DNA of 64,000 nucleotides from Diaporthe sp. PMI_573 (taxonomy: Eukaryota > Ascomycota > Sordariomycetes > Diaporthales > Diaporthaceae): positions 620,001 to 684,000 of the forward strand of contig JAJTUP010000008.1 of assembly GCA_021399435.1 (NCBI GenBank), read 5' to 3'. Every line of letters starts with the position of its first letter. Position 1 is the first letter of the stretch. This document shows positions 34,168-46,544 of the stretch, in pieces. The notes under the pieces were generated by a model. It was not told the origin of the DNA and searched no databases. It saw nothing but the letters and a program-made list of their open reading frames with translations. The translations under genes were made by a program, and so were the position numbers.

Positions 34168-35851
34168 CTCGATTGCAGGAGTTCGGATGTGCTTATTGAA
34201 GTTCTTCCAGTACTCAGTATCCAATGAAGGATATCGCTCCAGCTTATCCCGCTGGCAGCGCATTGTGTAACTGTGTAATTTAGGAGAGGCTGCGGGGGGT
34301 GCAATCAGGGACTGCCGATGGGGGGATGCATATGCGCTTGTACGCTGCTCTGGCTACGAAGAGCGTGGTTCGTCAACACTTGGCATAGCTGATAAGTGAC
34401 GAGATCAATGGCGCACGCGAACTGTAGTGCGTGGCAATCGGTGATTGTCTTCCTCCTGCAGCCATACGACCGTATTGGAGTTGGCATTCTCGATGCCTTT
34501 TGGACTTTTGCAGACAGCCCAACCAGCCGACAAGTCAGAAAACGCAGAGCCCTCTTCTGGGATGGCGGGCAATCTTGCATCGTCACCAGTAGTCTGTAGT
34601 CTACTGACTCGCAGGGACCGGCAGCAATCTCTCGTTCTCCCACCGTGCGTTCCCACCGGAGCTCAGTCCTCGGCTTGTCTGCCGAGCATGCTCCCTGCCA
34701 GAGGGGTCTTAGGACAGCCGCTATGATCAATGCGAAGGCCCCTCAAACCCGTTTCCGAGGAGCCGGGATTGTGCATTCCATGTTGGACTCTACTGGTGAG
34801 GGTGAAGGAGGAGCAAGATCCGTTCGAGATCTGACACGCCCGGGCAGCACAGATAACTCCCAGCCAGCCTCCAGTCAGCCATCCACGCTGCCACGCCGCC
34901 ACGAAGCGCTTTGGGGTTGGAGGTCTGCTGCTCTCCAACACGGGCGACGCCAAAACTCAAATGGGGATCAGCTTCTAGTGCAGCAAATAGTTAGGTCAGG
35001 ATGGCCATCCCAGGTTACATCTAGTATCTCATTTGGCACCCGTTGCACCCTACCTGCCTACCCAAGTCCGAGAATGGCGCGGTAGGCTACGCAGTGCAGC
35101 ATATTGTAGGGGAGCCGCTGAGTTTTGGTTGGCGCCATTCATGTCATCCACCAATTTGATCGGTCTGATGTACAGTACAGTACAGCGTGGCCTGCGTGGC
35201 CTGCATGGCCTCCCCACCTCCCCCCTGTCCAACCTGTGCCCCGTGCACTGACAGGCTGGGCCAGGCACAGCACAAGCGAGTGCAGGGCAGGTAAGGGTGC
35301 GGTTGCTCTCTCCTTCGGGGACCTTTCTGGGCGCCCAATTTAATTTCTCTCGCGACACGTCTGCCGTACCTCTCTCTCTCTTACACCGTCCAAGAGGAGC
35401 AAGCAAGTCAACCGGACCGAGAGAAAAGCTCCCGCACAACCAGCATTTCCATTTGTATGCCGCTTGGCCGCGTTATCCCGTGTGATCCTGCCCGGATACC
35501 TTGGTTTGTCCCCACGAGCAATCCGTCTGAACGTGTCCGTCCGGCCGTTGCACAACAACCAAGCAACCCCCTTTACTCTCTTCTCGAGGGTCCCTGAGCT
35601 CCTGGCACAGCTGGTACGTGGCTACACGCCTCCATCTTCCTCATTGGGGGCCTGCGCCCCTTCATGTCCAGCACTGCGAGCTTCTCTCCGAGCTTCGCTA
35701 GTGCTGAGACGTCCTCGCAAACGGCTCGACGGTCACGCGCCATGGTCTACGTCGGCCACGCGGCTAACCGTTGCTACATGACTAGATACAAGCTCGCTCC
35801 ATCAAGGCCGTCCCTTTGTGTACCTGAAAGAACGACCGCCTATAAGCCAAT
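34168..35851. other. Intergenic region and leader of the coiled-coil gene
   Basis: No gene recognised. Near 35169-35210 there are short TACAG and GGCCTGC repeats. A CT-rich tract at about 35370-35390 is typical of fungal transcription-start regions and probably belongs to the gene starting at 35852. Confidence 0.5.
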
Positions 35852-38800
35852 ATGTCTGATGCCGAGGGTTTCGAGGTCGTCCAGCACGAGGAGGCTCCCG
35901 CTGAAAAGCCCCAGCCTGCCGAGGAGCCCAAGAAGGAGGAAACTCCCGCTGCGCCCAAGAAGCCGGCTGCTGCGAATGGGACCAAGCCTGCGGGTAGCGC
36001 GACTGCGGCGAAGAAGCCTGCCCCCGGGACTACCACGACGACTGCGCGGCGCCCTGCCACGACCTCGTCCACCGCCACAAAGCCCACGGCGAGTTCCACC
36101 CGTACAAGTGCCGCGGGTGGTGGAATGAGCAAGCCGCCCACGCGTCCACCAGCAAGCTCGACTGCCGCCAAGCGGACTTCGACAACGGCTACGTCTTCCA
36201 GCCAGCGTTCTCAGCCGTCTGCGTCCGAAGACGAAAAGAAGGCTCGCAGGACCTCGACTCTTGGTACAGCTGCCCGCCGCACTTCGACTCTGTCGAGCGC
36301 TACCTCTTCCAGCTCGCCTAGCACCAAGCCAAAGCCCGCGGCTTCTACGACTACTACTACGACGACGACGACGGCAGCCAGGAAACCAGCATCGTCTTCG
36401 AGTGTTACTTCGCCGACGTCCTCGTCGAGACCCGTAACCAAGCCCTCGGGCCACACTAAGGACCCGAGCATCAGCTCCACCAGCACGACCCGCACTACGA
36501 CGAGACCAGCGGCTACCGGCGCTGTGGCAGAGGCCAAAAAACGCCTGTCCACTCTTGCTGGCGCCCCCACTCCTGCTGGCGCGCCTAAGCCTGCAGGCCG
36601 CCCGCCATCTACGTCCAGCGCCGCCGCCGCGGAGTCTGCCAAGGAGATCGAGGAGCTCAAGACCAAGCTCGCAGACAGTGAGACAGAGATCACAAGCCTC
36701 AGGGCGCAGATCTCATCGTCCGAGGAGAAGATCGCTGAGCTTACCGAGAAGATCGGCGCAGCCCCACCGGCCGAGGCGGGCACTGACGACTCTGCCCGCA
36801 AGGAGCTGGCTGATGAGCTCGACAACGTCAAGGAGAAGCACAAGGCTGAGGTCGACGCTCTTATAGGCCAGATCACGGACGCTCAGTCGAAGCTCCAGCA
36901 ATCTGAGGAGCAGCTCGAGAAGCAGAGGGCACAGTTGTCTGAGCTAACAACTGCTAAGGAGGCCACTGATGCCGAGGTCGCCTCCCTCAGGGAGGCCCTC
37001 GAATCCGTCAAAGCCGAGCATAATGCCAGGCTCAGCGAGACTGAGGCAAACCTGACCAAGGCAACCGGGGAGCACGCGTCCAAGTTGGAGGCGCTGCAGC
37101 AAACCCTTAGCGAACAGCACAAGGACGCCCTGAGTGCGCTCGAGTCGAAGCATGCCGAGGAACTAGCGCAGGGCAAGGCCAGCTCGGGAGACCACGAGAA
37201 GGCTCTTGCGGATCAAAAGGCCGGCCATGAAGCCGCTTTGGGCGAGCTCCAGGCCAAGATCGATGAACTGACCGCATCCCAAGCTGCACTGGAAAGCGCC
37301 CACGAGGCTAAGGTCTCTAACGAGAGCGCGGCTACCGCTGCTCAGGTCTCTACTCTTCAAGCTGAGATCGCAGACCTCAACGCCAAACTAGAGACCGCTG
37401 AAAAGAGCGCAAGTAGCGCCAAAGACGAGCTTGAGGCCAAGACAGGCGAGCTTCGCTCCTTCGAGGAGCGTGTGCAAAGCATGGAGGACCAACTGAAGTC
37501 GGCCCAGGAAGCCACCGTCAAAGCGCAAGAGGCCATCTCCAGACTCGAAGAGGACATGAAGACCAAGGACGCAGAGATCGAGAAGCTGCAGTCGGAACAC
37601 GCAGCCATCGAAGACAAGCACAACCAGCATCTCAAGCAGATTACCACGGACTACGAGAACGAGATCAACAGCCTGCAAGGCGAGGCCATGTACAAGCGCA
37701 AGTACGAGGAGCTCGAAACCAAGCATAACGAGTTGTCAGAAACTCATACGGCAGCCGTCGAGACTCATAGCAAGGCTCTGGAAGAAATCAAGGGCCAGCA
37801 CAGCTCCACCTCTGCTGCTCTGGAGACAGCAAAGGCTGAGCACGCCAGCGCTGTTGCGTCATTGGAGACCAAGGCGGAGGAGCACCAAAAGGCCCTTGAC
37901 GCTCTCCTGGCCAATCACGCAATGGAGCTGGAGGCCGCCAAGAGTGGTGTCTCTGCAGAGCGGGAGTCTCTACTAGGAGATCTGGAGGGCTTGAAATCTA
38001 GTCACTCTCAGCAGATCGAGATACTCAAGACTGAAGCCGAGGCGACTCTTGCAAAGGAGTTGGAAGCCCTGAAGGCCTCACACGCGGAGATCATGGACGC
38101 CCTCAACGAGGCGAGCGCTTCCGAGAAGCAGCAGCTGCTTGCAGCACATACCGATGAGCTCGCAGCGGCGAAAACTGCCGGCCAAGGAGACCAGGCGGCC
38201 CAACTGGCGCAGCTCGAGCAGGAGCTCAATGCCAAGCATGCTACAGAGGTGCAGAGCATTTCCAAGCAGCTGCAGGACCTTGAGAATGAACTCAACACAA
38301 AGCACGCTACGGAGGTGCAGAGCTTGTCCAAGCAGATGCACGACCTGGAGACTGAACTTAACTCCAAGCATGCCACAGAGCTCGAGAGCAAGATAGAGCA
38401 GGTCAAGATGGGTCTATCCGCCGAGCACGCTGCGGAAGTAGACCAGTTGAAGAAGGAACTTGGGACGGCCAAGTCGTCCTCGGAAGAGCTTGCTGCTCTG
38501 CGAGCTAGGCTGAGCGAGATGGACGAGCAGTATGGTGCTACCCTCGAAGCCACGAGAAGAGACCTCCAGGCATCCCACTCGGCCGAGATTGAGAAGTTGG
38601 TCGCGTCCAACGCACAGGCCATTGAGAGGCTGAAGAGCGAGCATGCCGGTGGGGCCGAAGATGTCAAGTACGAGATGGAGAGCTTGAAGGAAAGCCACGA
38701 GAGGGCAATCTTGGAACTGAAGAACCAGCATTCGTCTACGCTGGAATCCCAGCTCACACAGTCCAAATCCGACCTCGAGAATGTGCTCGGAGCTGTCAAG

Positions 38801-39747
38801 TCGCAGCTGGCCAAGGCAGAGGAGGAGATAGATGACCTCAGCGGAAAGCTCGCCAACGAGAAGTTCGCCAGGATCCAGGCCGAGGCTGACCTCGACGCCA
38901 ACAGGCAGCCCAAGACCCCAGACACTGCGGAGCTGGATGCCTTGAGACAGGAGCTCGCGAAGTACAAGAAGGCATACGATGAGGCTATGTCCGCTACCGA
39001 GGCTAAGTCCACAAAGGCCGCGGATCAACTCGAGGCTGTTCAGGGCGACCTTGAGATGATCACCAAGGAGCTCGAGGCGCACAAGTTGGAGGCCTCGGCC
39101 AAGGCGAAGACGGCAGAGGCGGACTACAAGGATATGCACGAGTCGATGACGGAGCTTGTCAGCGAAGCAGCTGGCCGGGCTGAGAAGGCTGAATCGCAGA
39201 TCGGGGAGTTGCTGGCGCAACTCAAGGTCAGGGAGGCAGAACTTGCAGAGGCCAAGGTATGCCGCCCCCAGGACGCCTACTTGCGACTGGATCACTGATC
39301 ATTCATGATGTAAATTGAAAGGCTCTGGGGACACCCAAGACACCCACAAAGACGGGCTTAGCGGCTAGCAGATTCGCCGATGACACGGGAGATGATGCCG
39401 CCGCCGCTGGAGTGACGACTGGAGCCACGGCGGAAGGTGAGCTGGACCATTCTTCAGCGGCACTAGCTTTGGTGCGAAAGCCCCTTGCTACTTGCACTGT
39501 TTACCTCCGTTCCCTGCATTTATCGATGTCCCTGTTCTTCACGTCCCTTGGTTCTGCAATTCGGCACGCTGGAGGATCGGTGCTAACGGATATGTTTGTG
39601 AAGATCGCTAGGATGAGACATACCTGCGCATCGCTCGAGTCTCTTGACAGTGACATGCGCGAACAAAACCTGAGAATCTTGCGCAGCATGGAGGAGGCCA
39701 CGACGGCCAAGATCAGCAGCAAGAGCGACGTGAACCAGGTGGCATAG
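35852..39747 (+). CDS. Very large coiled-coil protein with disordered basic Ser/Thr/Pro head
   Basis: Predicted exons 35852-39256, 39322-39471 and 39604-39747 give 1232 residues. Residues 1-265 are disordered, Lys/Pro/Ser/Thr-rich and net basic, with RRTSTL repeated twice, resembling microtubule- or membrane-binding tails. Residues about 270-1130 are an almost unbroken heptad coiled coil (Leu/Ala at a/d positions) with internal near-repeats such as KHATEVQS and KHATELES around 795-850. The end is a short T/A-rich linker and a last helix (SLESLDSDMREQNLRILRSM). The first intron (GTATGC...AAAG) is clear. The second uses a weak GTGCGA donor; skipping it keeps the frame open and adds 44 residues, so either form is possible. 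Databases often label such proteins 'M protein repeat' or myosin-like by composition only. Likely a scaffold or cytoskeletal linker; no specific function can be claimed. Confidence 0.85.
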
Positions 39748-42208
39748 GAGCCTCGCAACTTCATTAGTCCCGCAAATAAATCAACGAGAGCAACGCGTCC
39801 AGCTGGGCCCACACCATCCTGGCCCGCCCGAGCTGCCCAAGTCGCAAGGTCTTCGTCTACCCGACTGAGGAGGATCCGGCATCTGTCCTTATGTTTTTAA
39901 TTGCAAATACCCCGGCCCCGGCCGACAATGTTTTCTCCGGGTGGCACGTTTTGACCCTTTGCACAATTTTTGTTCCTTCCGCGCGTTCACATCCACCCTA
40001 TACCCTTCAGTCTTTTCCATGCCTTGGCAGTCTTTTTTGGAGATGCGTCCCTGCTGGCAAAATTTGGCTCGAGCACTAGCTTTGGACATTCACACATAAT
40101 AGGTATCCACCTACCCGCCTCGGATCCCTGGATCTCGGGAATCCTTACCGGGCGCGGAGGAGGACCTGGACATTTGTGGTGGGAAGTAAGGAGGTTCGTG
40201 TGTAGATTGTATTCGGCTTTCTTGCTAGCGGTCGTCGAGCTTGGCTCGTCTGACGCGCTTGAGTAGATAGTGGAACGGATTGAAGGATCGATACCCATAT
40301 TTTTCTGCAGTCATATTGGTGTCTCTTACTGGGCCTTACGGGCGTGACATCTTTCTTGCCTTGGTGAGAGGTGATCTGATTGGTGTGACCTTGGTGATTG
40401 ACCGTTGTAGAGCTTTGAAATTGCTGAGGTCAAGGCATTGGGGTCACTAGACCAAAGTGCTTCGCTTCTTTGATTGTGACGGCTGTGCGTTCACGACGTG
40501 AACCTCATGCGTTGGAACAGCCCTCACCACACCGTATGTGCGGCGCCCCCAGAGGGATCACTATGGACCTCCATTTCCTGAAAAGTCACTTCCTTTGGAG
40601 GTCAACCTCCAATTAATTGTCTTTTCTTTCTTCACCTATCCTCCCTTCTGAGCCACTAATTGGCCATTTGGTCTCTTGTCCCTGCGAATGCATACCCCTG
40701 TGAGAAAAGTGGTTCCTGAGCAGAAAAGCAGTCACAGACAGGTCGTCTGTAAGTACCGGCACTACCCTCCCCTCAACCACTTTCCTAAGACAAGAGGACC
40801 ACTCCACAGTGACCTGTTCTCGTACGCCCTTTGCATGATGTGACACGGTAAAGATGCCTCACTTTCCGCCGTCAAAAATTCTGTGGGCCTCATCCAAGGC
40901 AGCACACAGCTCGCCCTCCATGTCAAACAAAGGGTGCGTTAGAAGAAGATCATGTGGTGCCTTGGGTGTGGCACAGAATCCCACACGATTACCCGGGATC
41001 TCCTGCATACTACCCGCAAAGCTTGTAACAGACGGTCGAGAGGTGAAGTATTTGAATGTTGAAGGCGTTGTATCTATGTGCTTGATACATAATACCATTG
41101 TCATGTCGTGCCCGTCATGTGCGGCGTCCGAATGCACGTTGGTGCATGTTAACATTGGCCAAGATGTCGTTGGTTTTAAACGCACTCATTGGTCAATAGT
41201 ACAAATAGGGACAAGGTGTGTATTTTAGATTTACAATTGTGTCGCGAAGCTGGTGTCTGTCACAGAGCCATGACATTCCTGTGAGGTCAGCAAAGGCAAC
41301 ACACAATTACACCGCAACTCGGACGAGTTGGGGTCATTCAGCTATAGTATTCTGGCAATTCTTGCATGTCCCAGCTCGTTAGACGCATTGAAAATTCTGC
41401 TGCTGTTACACACCCATCATTGGTCTAGTAAAGTGTGTAGATCTTCACCGCATATGCGTGGGGTAAGGGGCGCAGCACACCCTCACCAAGACAAAGTGTA
41501 AATATCTGTCTGACCCAATTTCCAACTTGACAACATTGGGTTGATGCAAGTCCGCAGATTCAACCATCATCCCACCCTTCTCCCACCCAATATGCTCTAG
41601 TGGCTCAGGTGGCCTCTCGAGCTGACAGATCTGCTAGCCTGTTCTGAAGTATCCTCGTGCGCGCTGTCGGCAGTCATCCTACTGACGAATTAATTGCATG
41701 CCTACCTGCATATACAGGATTCGAGCCCCGCACGCCGCCACATCCTCGGTGAGTGAGCGTGGATCTAGTACGGTATGCAGATATCGGCTTGAGGATATAG
41801 GCACGCAACTCAGCAATTGGGTATTCCAGCTATTGCATCATGGCTATCCCAAGCCACTTTCACCCTTGCTGGCTCAAACTGGTTAGCAACGTCCGCATTT
41901 TCATGCGTCTGACTGCGCCTCCCAAAGATGCAGAAGCGTGGGGTTAAAGAGTGAGCTTTGGCCAAGTATTTTCACTTCCAAGGTTATCGCCAGATTCCTA
42001 CACCTTCTTTCACACTGCCATTTCTGACTCAACCCAGACCAGGGGCGACGAGATGGCATCAGTGGAGGCCCCTGTTGTTTCTCAAAAGTCACTTTGTTGC
42101 ATTTCCATCTGCGTATTTCATTTGTAGTTGAGATGGTGGGCAGTCGTGCGACAGCCTGATCGGCGCCACGTTCTGCACGCACGAAGGCGAGATCAAGTCA
42201 CGCCAAGT
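39748..42208. other. Intergenic region, no supportable gene
   Basis: An AATAAA lies 27 nt after the coiled-coil stop codon. A minus-strand frame ending at 40859 has a coherent C-terminal stretch (LFDMEGELCAALDEAHRIFD) but no ATG start or partner exon. Nothing else stands out. Confidence 0.5.
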
Positions 42209-45200
42209 ATGCGGCTCCAGCTTCCGTGGAAGAGGACGGGAAAAAAGGTCATCGAGGCCGTCGACGCTAGCTCAGGCGTTGAAGAGGCTGACATAGAGGG
42301 TAAGGCGTCCCGTGGGACGACTTTTGACACTCTTGTCGCACCGAGCGAGGCATCCACTCTTCGTTCCAATACGGAACGCTCGGCACGAAGCACTGCTACT
42401 GGCACAAAAGAGCGCTGGGGTTTATTCGTGCTGGAACCTCAAGACGACAATGATCCCGACGCCATCGACATAGTTGCTCTGCATGGTTTAGTAAGTGCCA
42501 GTGATTTCCCTACACGTTGCCTCATAATGTTTTGGAACGTTCCAGATTGCATCGTAATGCTCCGCAGCAGGTGATTAACAAATATCCAGAATGGACACTG
42601 GGAGAAAACATGGCAGTCAGACAAGCAAAACTCAAAGGGCGGAGGCCCAATGTGGCTTCGGGACTTCTTGCCACAGCAGATTCCACACGCTCGCATCATG
42701 TCCTTTGGCTACGACTCTGTGTTGCTCTTCAGTAAGTCAACATCCGACGTAGGAACGTTTGCTGAGCAGCTTCTGGAATCGCTGCTTTCGAGGAGGATGA
42801 ATGTTCCCGGCACTCGTCCCATCATCTTTATCTGTCACAGCCTTGGCGGAATCGTGGTGAAAAAGGTGGGCTCACCGCTCCGGAACCCCTGATAGAAACT
42901 CACTCATGACCGACCGATAGGCCATAATTAAGGCTCACGAGAGAGACCGGTACCACGATCTACTCCAGTCTATCCACGGAGTCATGTTCTTTGGTACCCC
43001 ACACCGAGGCTCATCGCTCGCAAACTGGAGCACTGTTCTGGGCAATATCGCCAGTGTCGCCAGCTTCGGCAGCAAGACAAACTGGAAGCTCTCACAAAAT
43101 CTACAGACCGAGTCTGGGCAGTTGCACGAAATTTCCAAATCGTTCGTGGACAGGGCAAAAGCTCTTCAGATAATCAGCTTCTACGAAACGGACAAAATGG
43201 ACTTTCTCAACCAACGCGTGGTTGATGAAGACTCTGCTGTGCTGGGCTTTCCGGATGAAGTCTCCATTGGAATCACTGGAAATCATCGCACAATGTGCAG
43301 GTTCGAGAGTATCGACGAGCAGAGATATAGATGTGTGTGGACCAACATCCAGAACTTGGCAGGTTCTGCGTCCAACCCGAGTAGGTCAATGGGATGGTCA
43401 ACCTCATCAGTCAGGTGCTAATACACATGCCAGAGCAAGTTGCTCTCAGTGGTCCAGATCGAGCCAGCTCCGGCAGTGGCTCAAAGATACCACTGAGGGG
43501 TATGTCTCATCGGTCCTCTATCCGGAAAATGAAAGAAACATGGCCAGCCGATGCGGAACAACAGTGGAAGCCGGACTACCTCGACGAAACCTTTGGCCGC
43601 GCGAGCCATGACGACGTGGCAGAGTCCATCAACCAGATCGAAATTAAACGTCAGCAAAAACTGAAAGCAGCTCGAGAGAAGGAAGAGCGGCAGGCGCAAA
43701 TGAATTTCTTACGACTATTGCACAACTCCAACTACGAGGCGCACAAGGACCGATACCCACCCGCCGTACCCGGCACGTGCCAATGGCTGATTCGCCATGA
43801 GAAGTACCAGCAGTGGCGGCAAAAGCAATCTTCTGACCTACTGTGGCTCTCAGCCGACCCAGGGTGCGGGAAATCAGTACTCCTGTCCTATTTGATCGAT
43901 CATCTGAAGAGCTCAGAAAACAAGATTCAAGTGCCAGAAGTCGTTTGTTACTTCTTCTTCAAGGAGGACAATAGCGAACAAAATGATGCTATACATGCAA
44001 TATCAGCCATACTCCACCAAATCTACACTGCTCAGCCATGGTTGCTGGGACAAGTGACAGGCCAATTCCTGGAAGAGGGCAAGAGTATGCTCCGCTCATT
44101 CAACTCGTTGTGGAAGCTTTTGGACACGTCCACCACAAACTATTCCTCGAGAGATGTGATACTCGTCTTCGATGGTCTCGACGAGTGCGAACCATCTACA
44201 AGACAACAGCTCTTGCAGTCACTCACCAGATTCTATAGCGCCAGGGAAGGAAGCTGTCTCACGCAGCCCCCGTATGTAAAGACTATCATCGCAAGCCGCC
44301 CTGGCAATGATATCAAGCATTCATTTGACATTCTCCCCACTATTCGACTGAGAGGAGAGGATGAGCCAGAGGCAATCAGCCAAGACGTCGAACTTGTTAT
44401 TGAGCATCACATCGAGAACGCGACCCGTCGAGGGATACCAAGAGAAGTCTTAGCAGACGTCCGAGCTGGTTTGATCAAGGGTGCAGACAGGACTTTTCTC
44501 TGGACCACTCTGGTCATCGACCTCCTGCAGACCAAGAAAGGAGCATCGAAGCGAGAACTAATCGACATTCTCGACGCCCGAGGTGACATCTTCCAAATCT
44601 ACGACAGATTGCTCGACCACAGCTCCGACGCACCGCAAGCCAGGAGGTTGCTACAAATTGTCGTTGGCGCCATCAGACCAATGACACTGTCGGAACTGAG
44701 TGTCGCAATGGCTGTCAATTCGGACCAGATGACATTTGAGGACCTCAAACTTGACGTTGTGCACAACTTTGAGGAGCGCGCGAAGGAGCTTTGTGGCCAC
44801 TTTATTCGCATCGTCCGCGAGACCGTGTACCTGGTACACCAGACCGCAAGAGAATTCCTCCTGGTTCAGACGCACGGCGCACACCAAACAGAGGCACTTG
44901 TTCCTTTCCCCAGGACGCCGGAAGGTAAATGGCAAAAGTCGATCGTCCTCAAGAGAGCGCACCACGAGGTGCTCAACATATGCCTGCAGTACCTCTCGCT
45001 GCTCAACGTCAAAGACTCACGCCGCCTCTCGATCGCCGAGAACCTCTTCAGCGACCAGTTTGCAGGCCGCTTCCTCGAGTACGCCGGCCGCTACTGGACC
45101 GTGCACTACCGCTGCGTCGCCCCGGACCTCACCCCGAGCCAGCTCGACGCCTGCGCGCGGCTGTGCAACTCCCAGAGCCTGGGGTTTGGCGAGTGGTTCA

Positions 45201-45580
45201 ACAGGGCGTCCGAGCTCGCCCAGAACCCGGGCCACGGCCTGAGGGAGGGTGTCACGCAGCGCGACATCGCGCACCTGTTTGGCCTGGACGAGGTGGTCCA
45301 GCTGCTGGACCGCATGCTGAAGCCTGAGGATGTGCAGGAGCATCCCGCCTCGCAGCAGGACGTGGCACCGTCCGCTCATGGGGAGGATGGGAGCATTGCT
45401 ATCCCGAACTCCCCTCGGCTACTCGCTGTGGAGGAAGTAGTTCACCCGCATACCATCTCCCCCGGCCATTTGCTGGAATCGCCGTTGAGCGAGGCCGTGG
45501 ATACGGGCTTCCATCTGGTGGGTGCCAACCATCGGCGGCTGTCCGATTGGGGGGATCACAACATGCGAAGATACCCATGA
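42209..45580 (+). CDS. NLR-like STAND protein: alpha/beta-hydrolase (lipase-like) domain fused to NACHT ATPase
   Basis: Four exons (42209-42490, 42590-42865, 42921-43380, 43434-45580; introns 99, 55, 53 nt) give 1054 residues. Residues about 70-270 are a PGAP1/SesB-type hydrolase: VALHGL at the strand-loop, then GHWEKTW, Ser178 in the nucleophile elbow CHSLGG, and GVMFFGTPHRGSS. Residues about 450-800 are the NACHT module: PGTCQWL, Walker A DPGCGKS (487 = Ser), Walker B LVFDGLDE (583-590), and the SRPGND sensor. A winged-helix region follows (RPMTLSELSVAM, then VYLVHQTAREFLL). No WD40, ANK or TPR repeats are seen; the C-terminal 250 residues are unique. In fungi such proteins are sensors for non-self recognition, with the N-terminal domain as effector after oligomerisation. 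The start is the first in-frame ATG before the hydrolase domain and is moderately certain. Confidence 0.9.
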
Positions 45581-46544
45581 TCAACTGGGACGGATGATCA
45601 GTTTGGCCCACTGTTCCATATCTGTTTGAAACGAAGCCTTCATCTACCTGCTGAGCTGAGGAGTCAGGTGTGCTGGGATTCAAAGTCTAACTCTGCATTG
45701 CATGTTCCGGGCGTTTTTTTTTTAATTAATTTAGCCAATGTCCGTAAAGGCACCAAAAGTCTGCATTTTGTAAAAGCCTCAAAATTTGATTTTTGAACAA
45801 ATAGTCACTCTGTCCTGGCCAATGCAATACACTGTGCAATAACACAGCCACACTTTCAAAAAGTACACAACGTCTAAGCGGATCTCTGGTATAGCTTGCT
45901 CACCTCTTATATCGATTGTCTTATAGGAGGTTATCCCACAAGAGTTTCTCCAACAGGAGACTACCCCACAGGAGCTTATAATGTACTATAGGAGGTATTC
46001 TACAGGAGGTTTTCCCGTAGGAGGTTCCACCCTCAGAGTTTGTTCCACGCGAGGTTGTTTTATAGAAGTTGCCATAGAATGTTATTCTATTGGCTGTCAA
46101 TACTGAGATTCTCAAGAGGTTGGGGCAGTTAGTACTGCCCAGGTGGAGCACTATACAGATACTGTGGCCGTGTGTGTAGCAGACGAGCAAAGCTTATGGA
46201 CTATTTGTATTCTTTGAGTTCCTCTACTAAGCTGGAACGGCAATGAGTGTCCTATAAGGACAAGGAATAATGTGTCTTATCGACAATAACAGTGAGATTC
46301 GCTATGCAAGGCTTTAAACAGTGACTTTCCAATCTACCTCTGCAAACCGGTGTTCTGTTATAATAACCTTTACTATAGCCAAAGAGATAAAACAAAGAAA
46401 AATATCTGCAGGTTACAGATTGCCAGCTTGTAGAATAAAAAAATAAACAGGTCCGTCTAAGTTGGGCCAGATGTGATATAAGCTCTGTCACATCCAGTTT
46501 GGGCCACGAACACTCACCCAGCCAGGAATGGCACCTGCACAATC
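45581..46544. other. AT-rich intergenic region carrying repeat array 1
   Basis: No gene recognised. A T10 run lies near 45715, a 15-bp repeat array is listed separately, and the remainder is AT-rich. Confidence 0.55.
45921..46093 (+). repeat. Degenerate ~15-bp tandem array 1 (consensus TTATCCCAYAGGAGG)
   Basis: About eleven units of 13-21 bp run on the plus strand (for example TTATCCCACAAGAG, ACTACCCCACAGGAG, TTTTCCCGTAGGAGG). It is the same unit as the cleaner array at 50010-50160, which is on the opposite strand. An ATATCGAT word sits just outside at 45909-45916. Confidence 0.8.

Noticed and set aside
38008..39012. 334-codon minus-strand frame opposite the coiled-coil gene
   Set aside because: Ser/Leu/Cys-rich antisense of coiled-coil codons (GAG, AAG, GCC); no start context or domain.
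40859..41185. Minus-strand frame with a coherent C-terminal end
   Set aside because: It has no ATG at its start and no upstream exon; evidence is too thin for a gene call.
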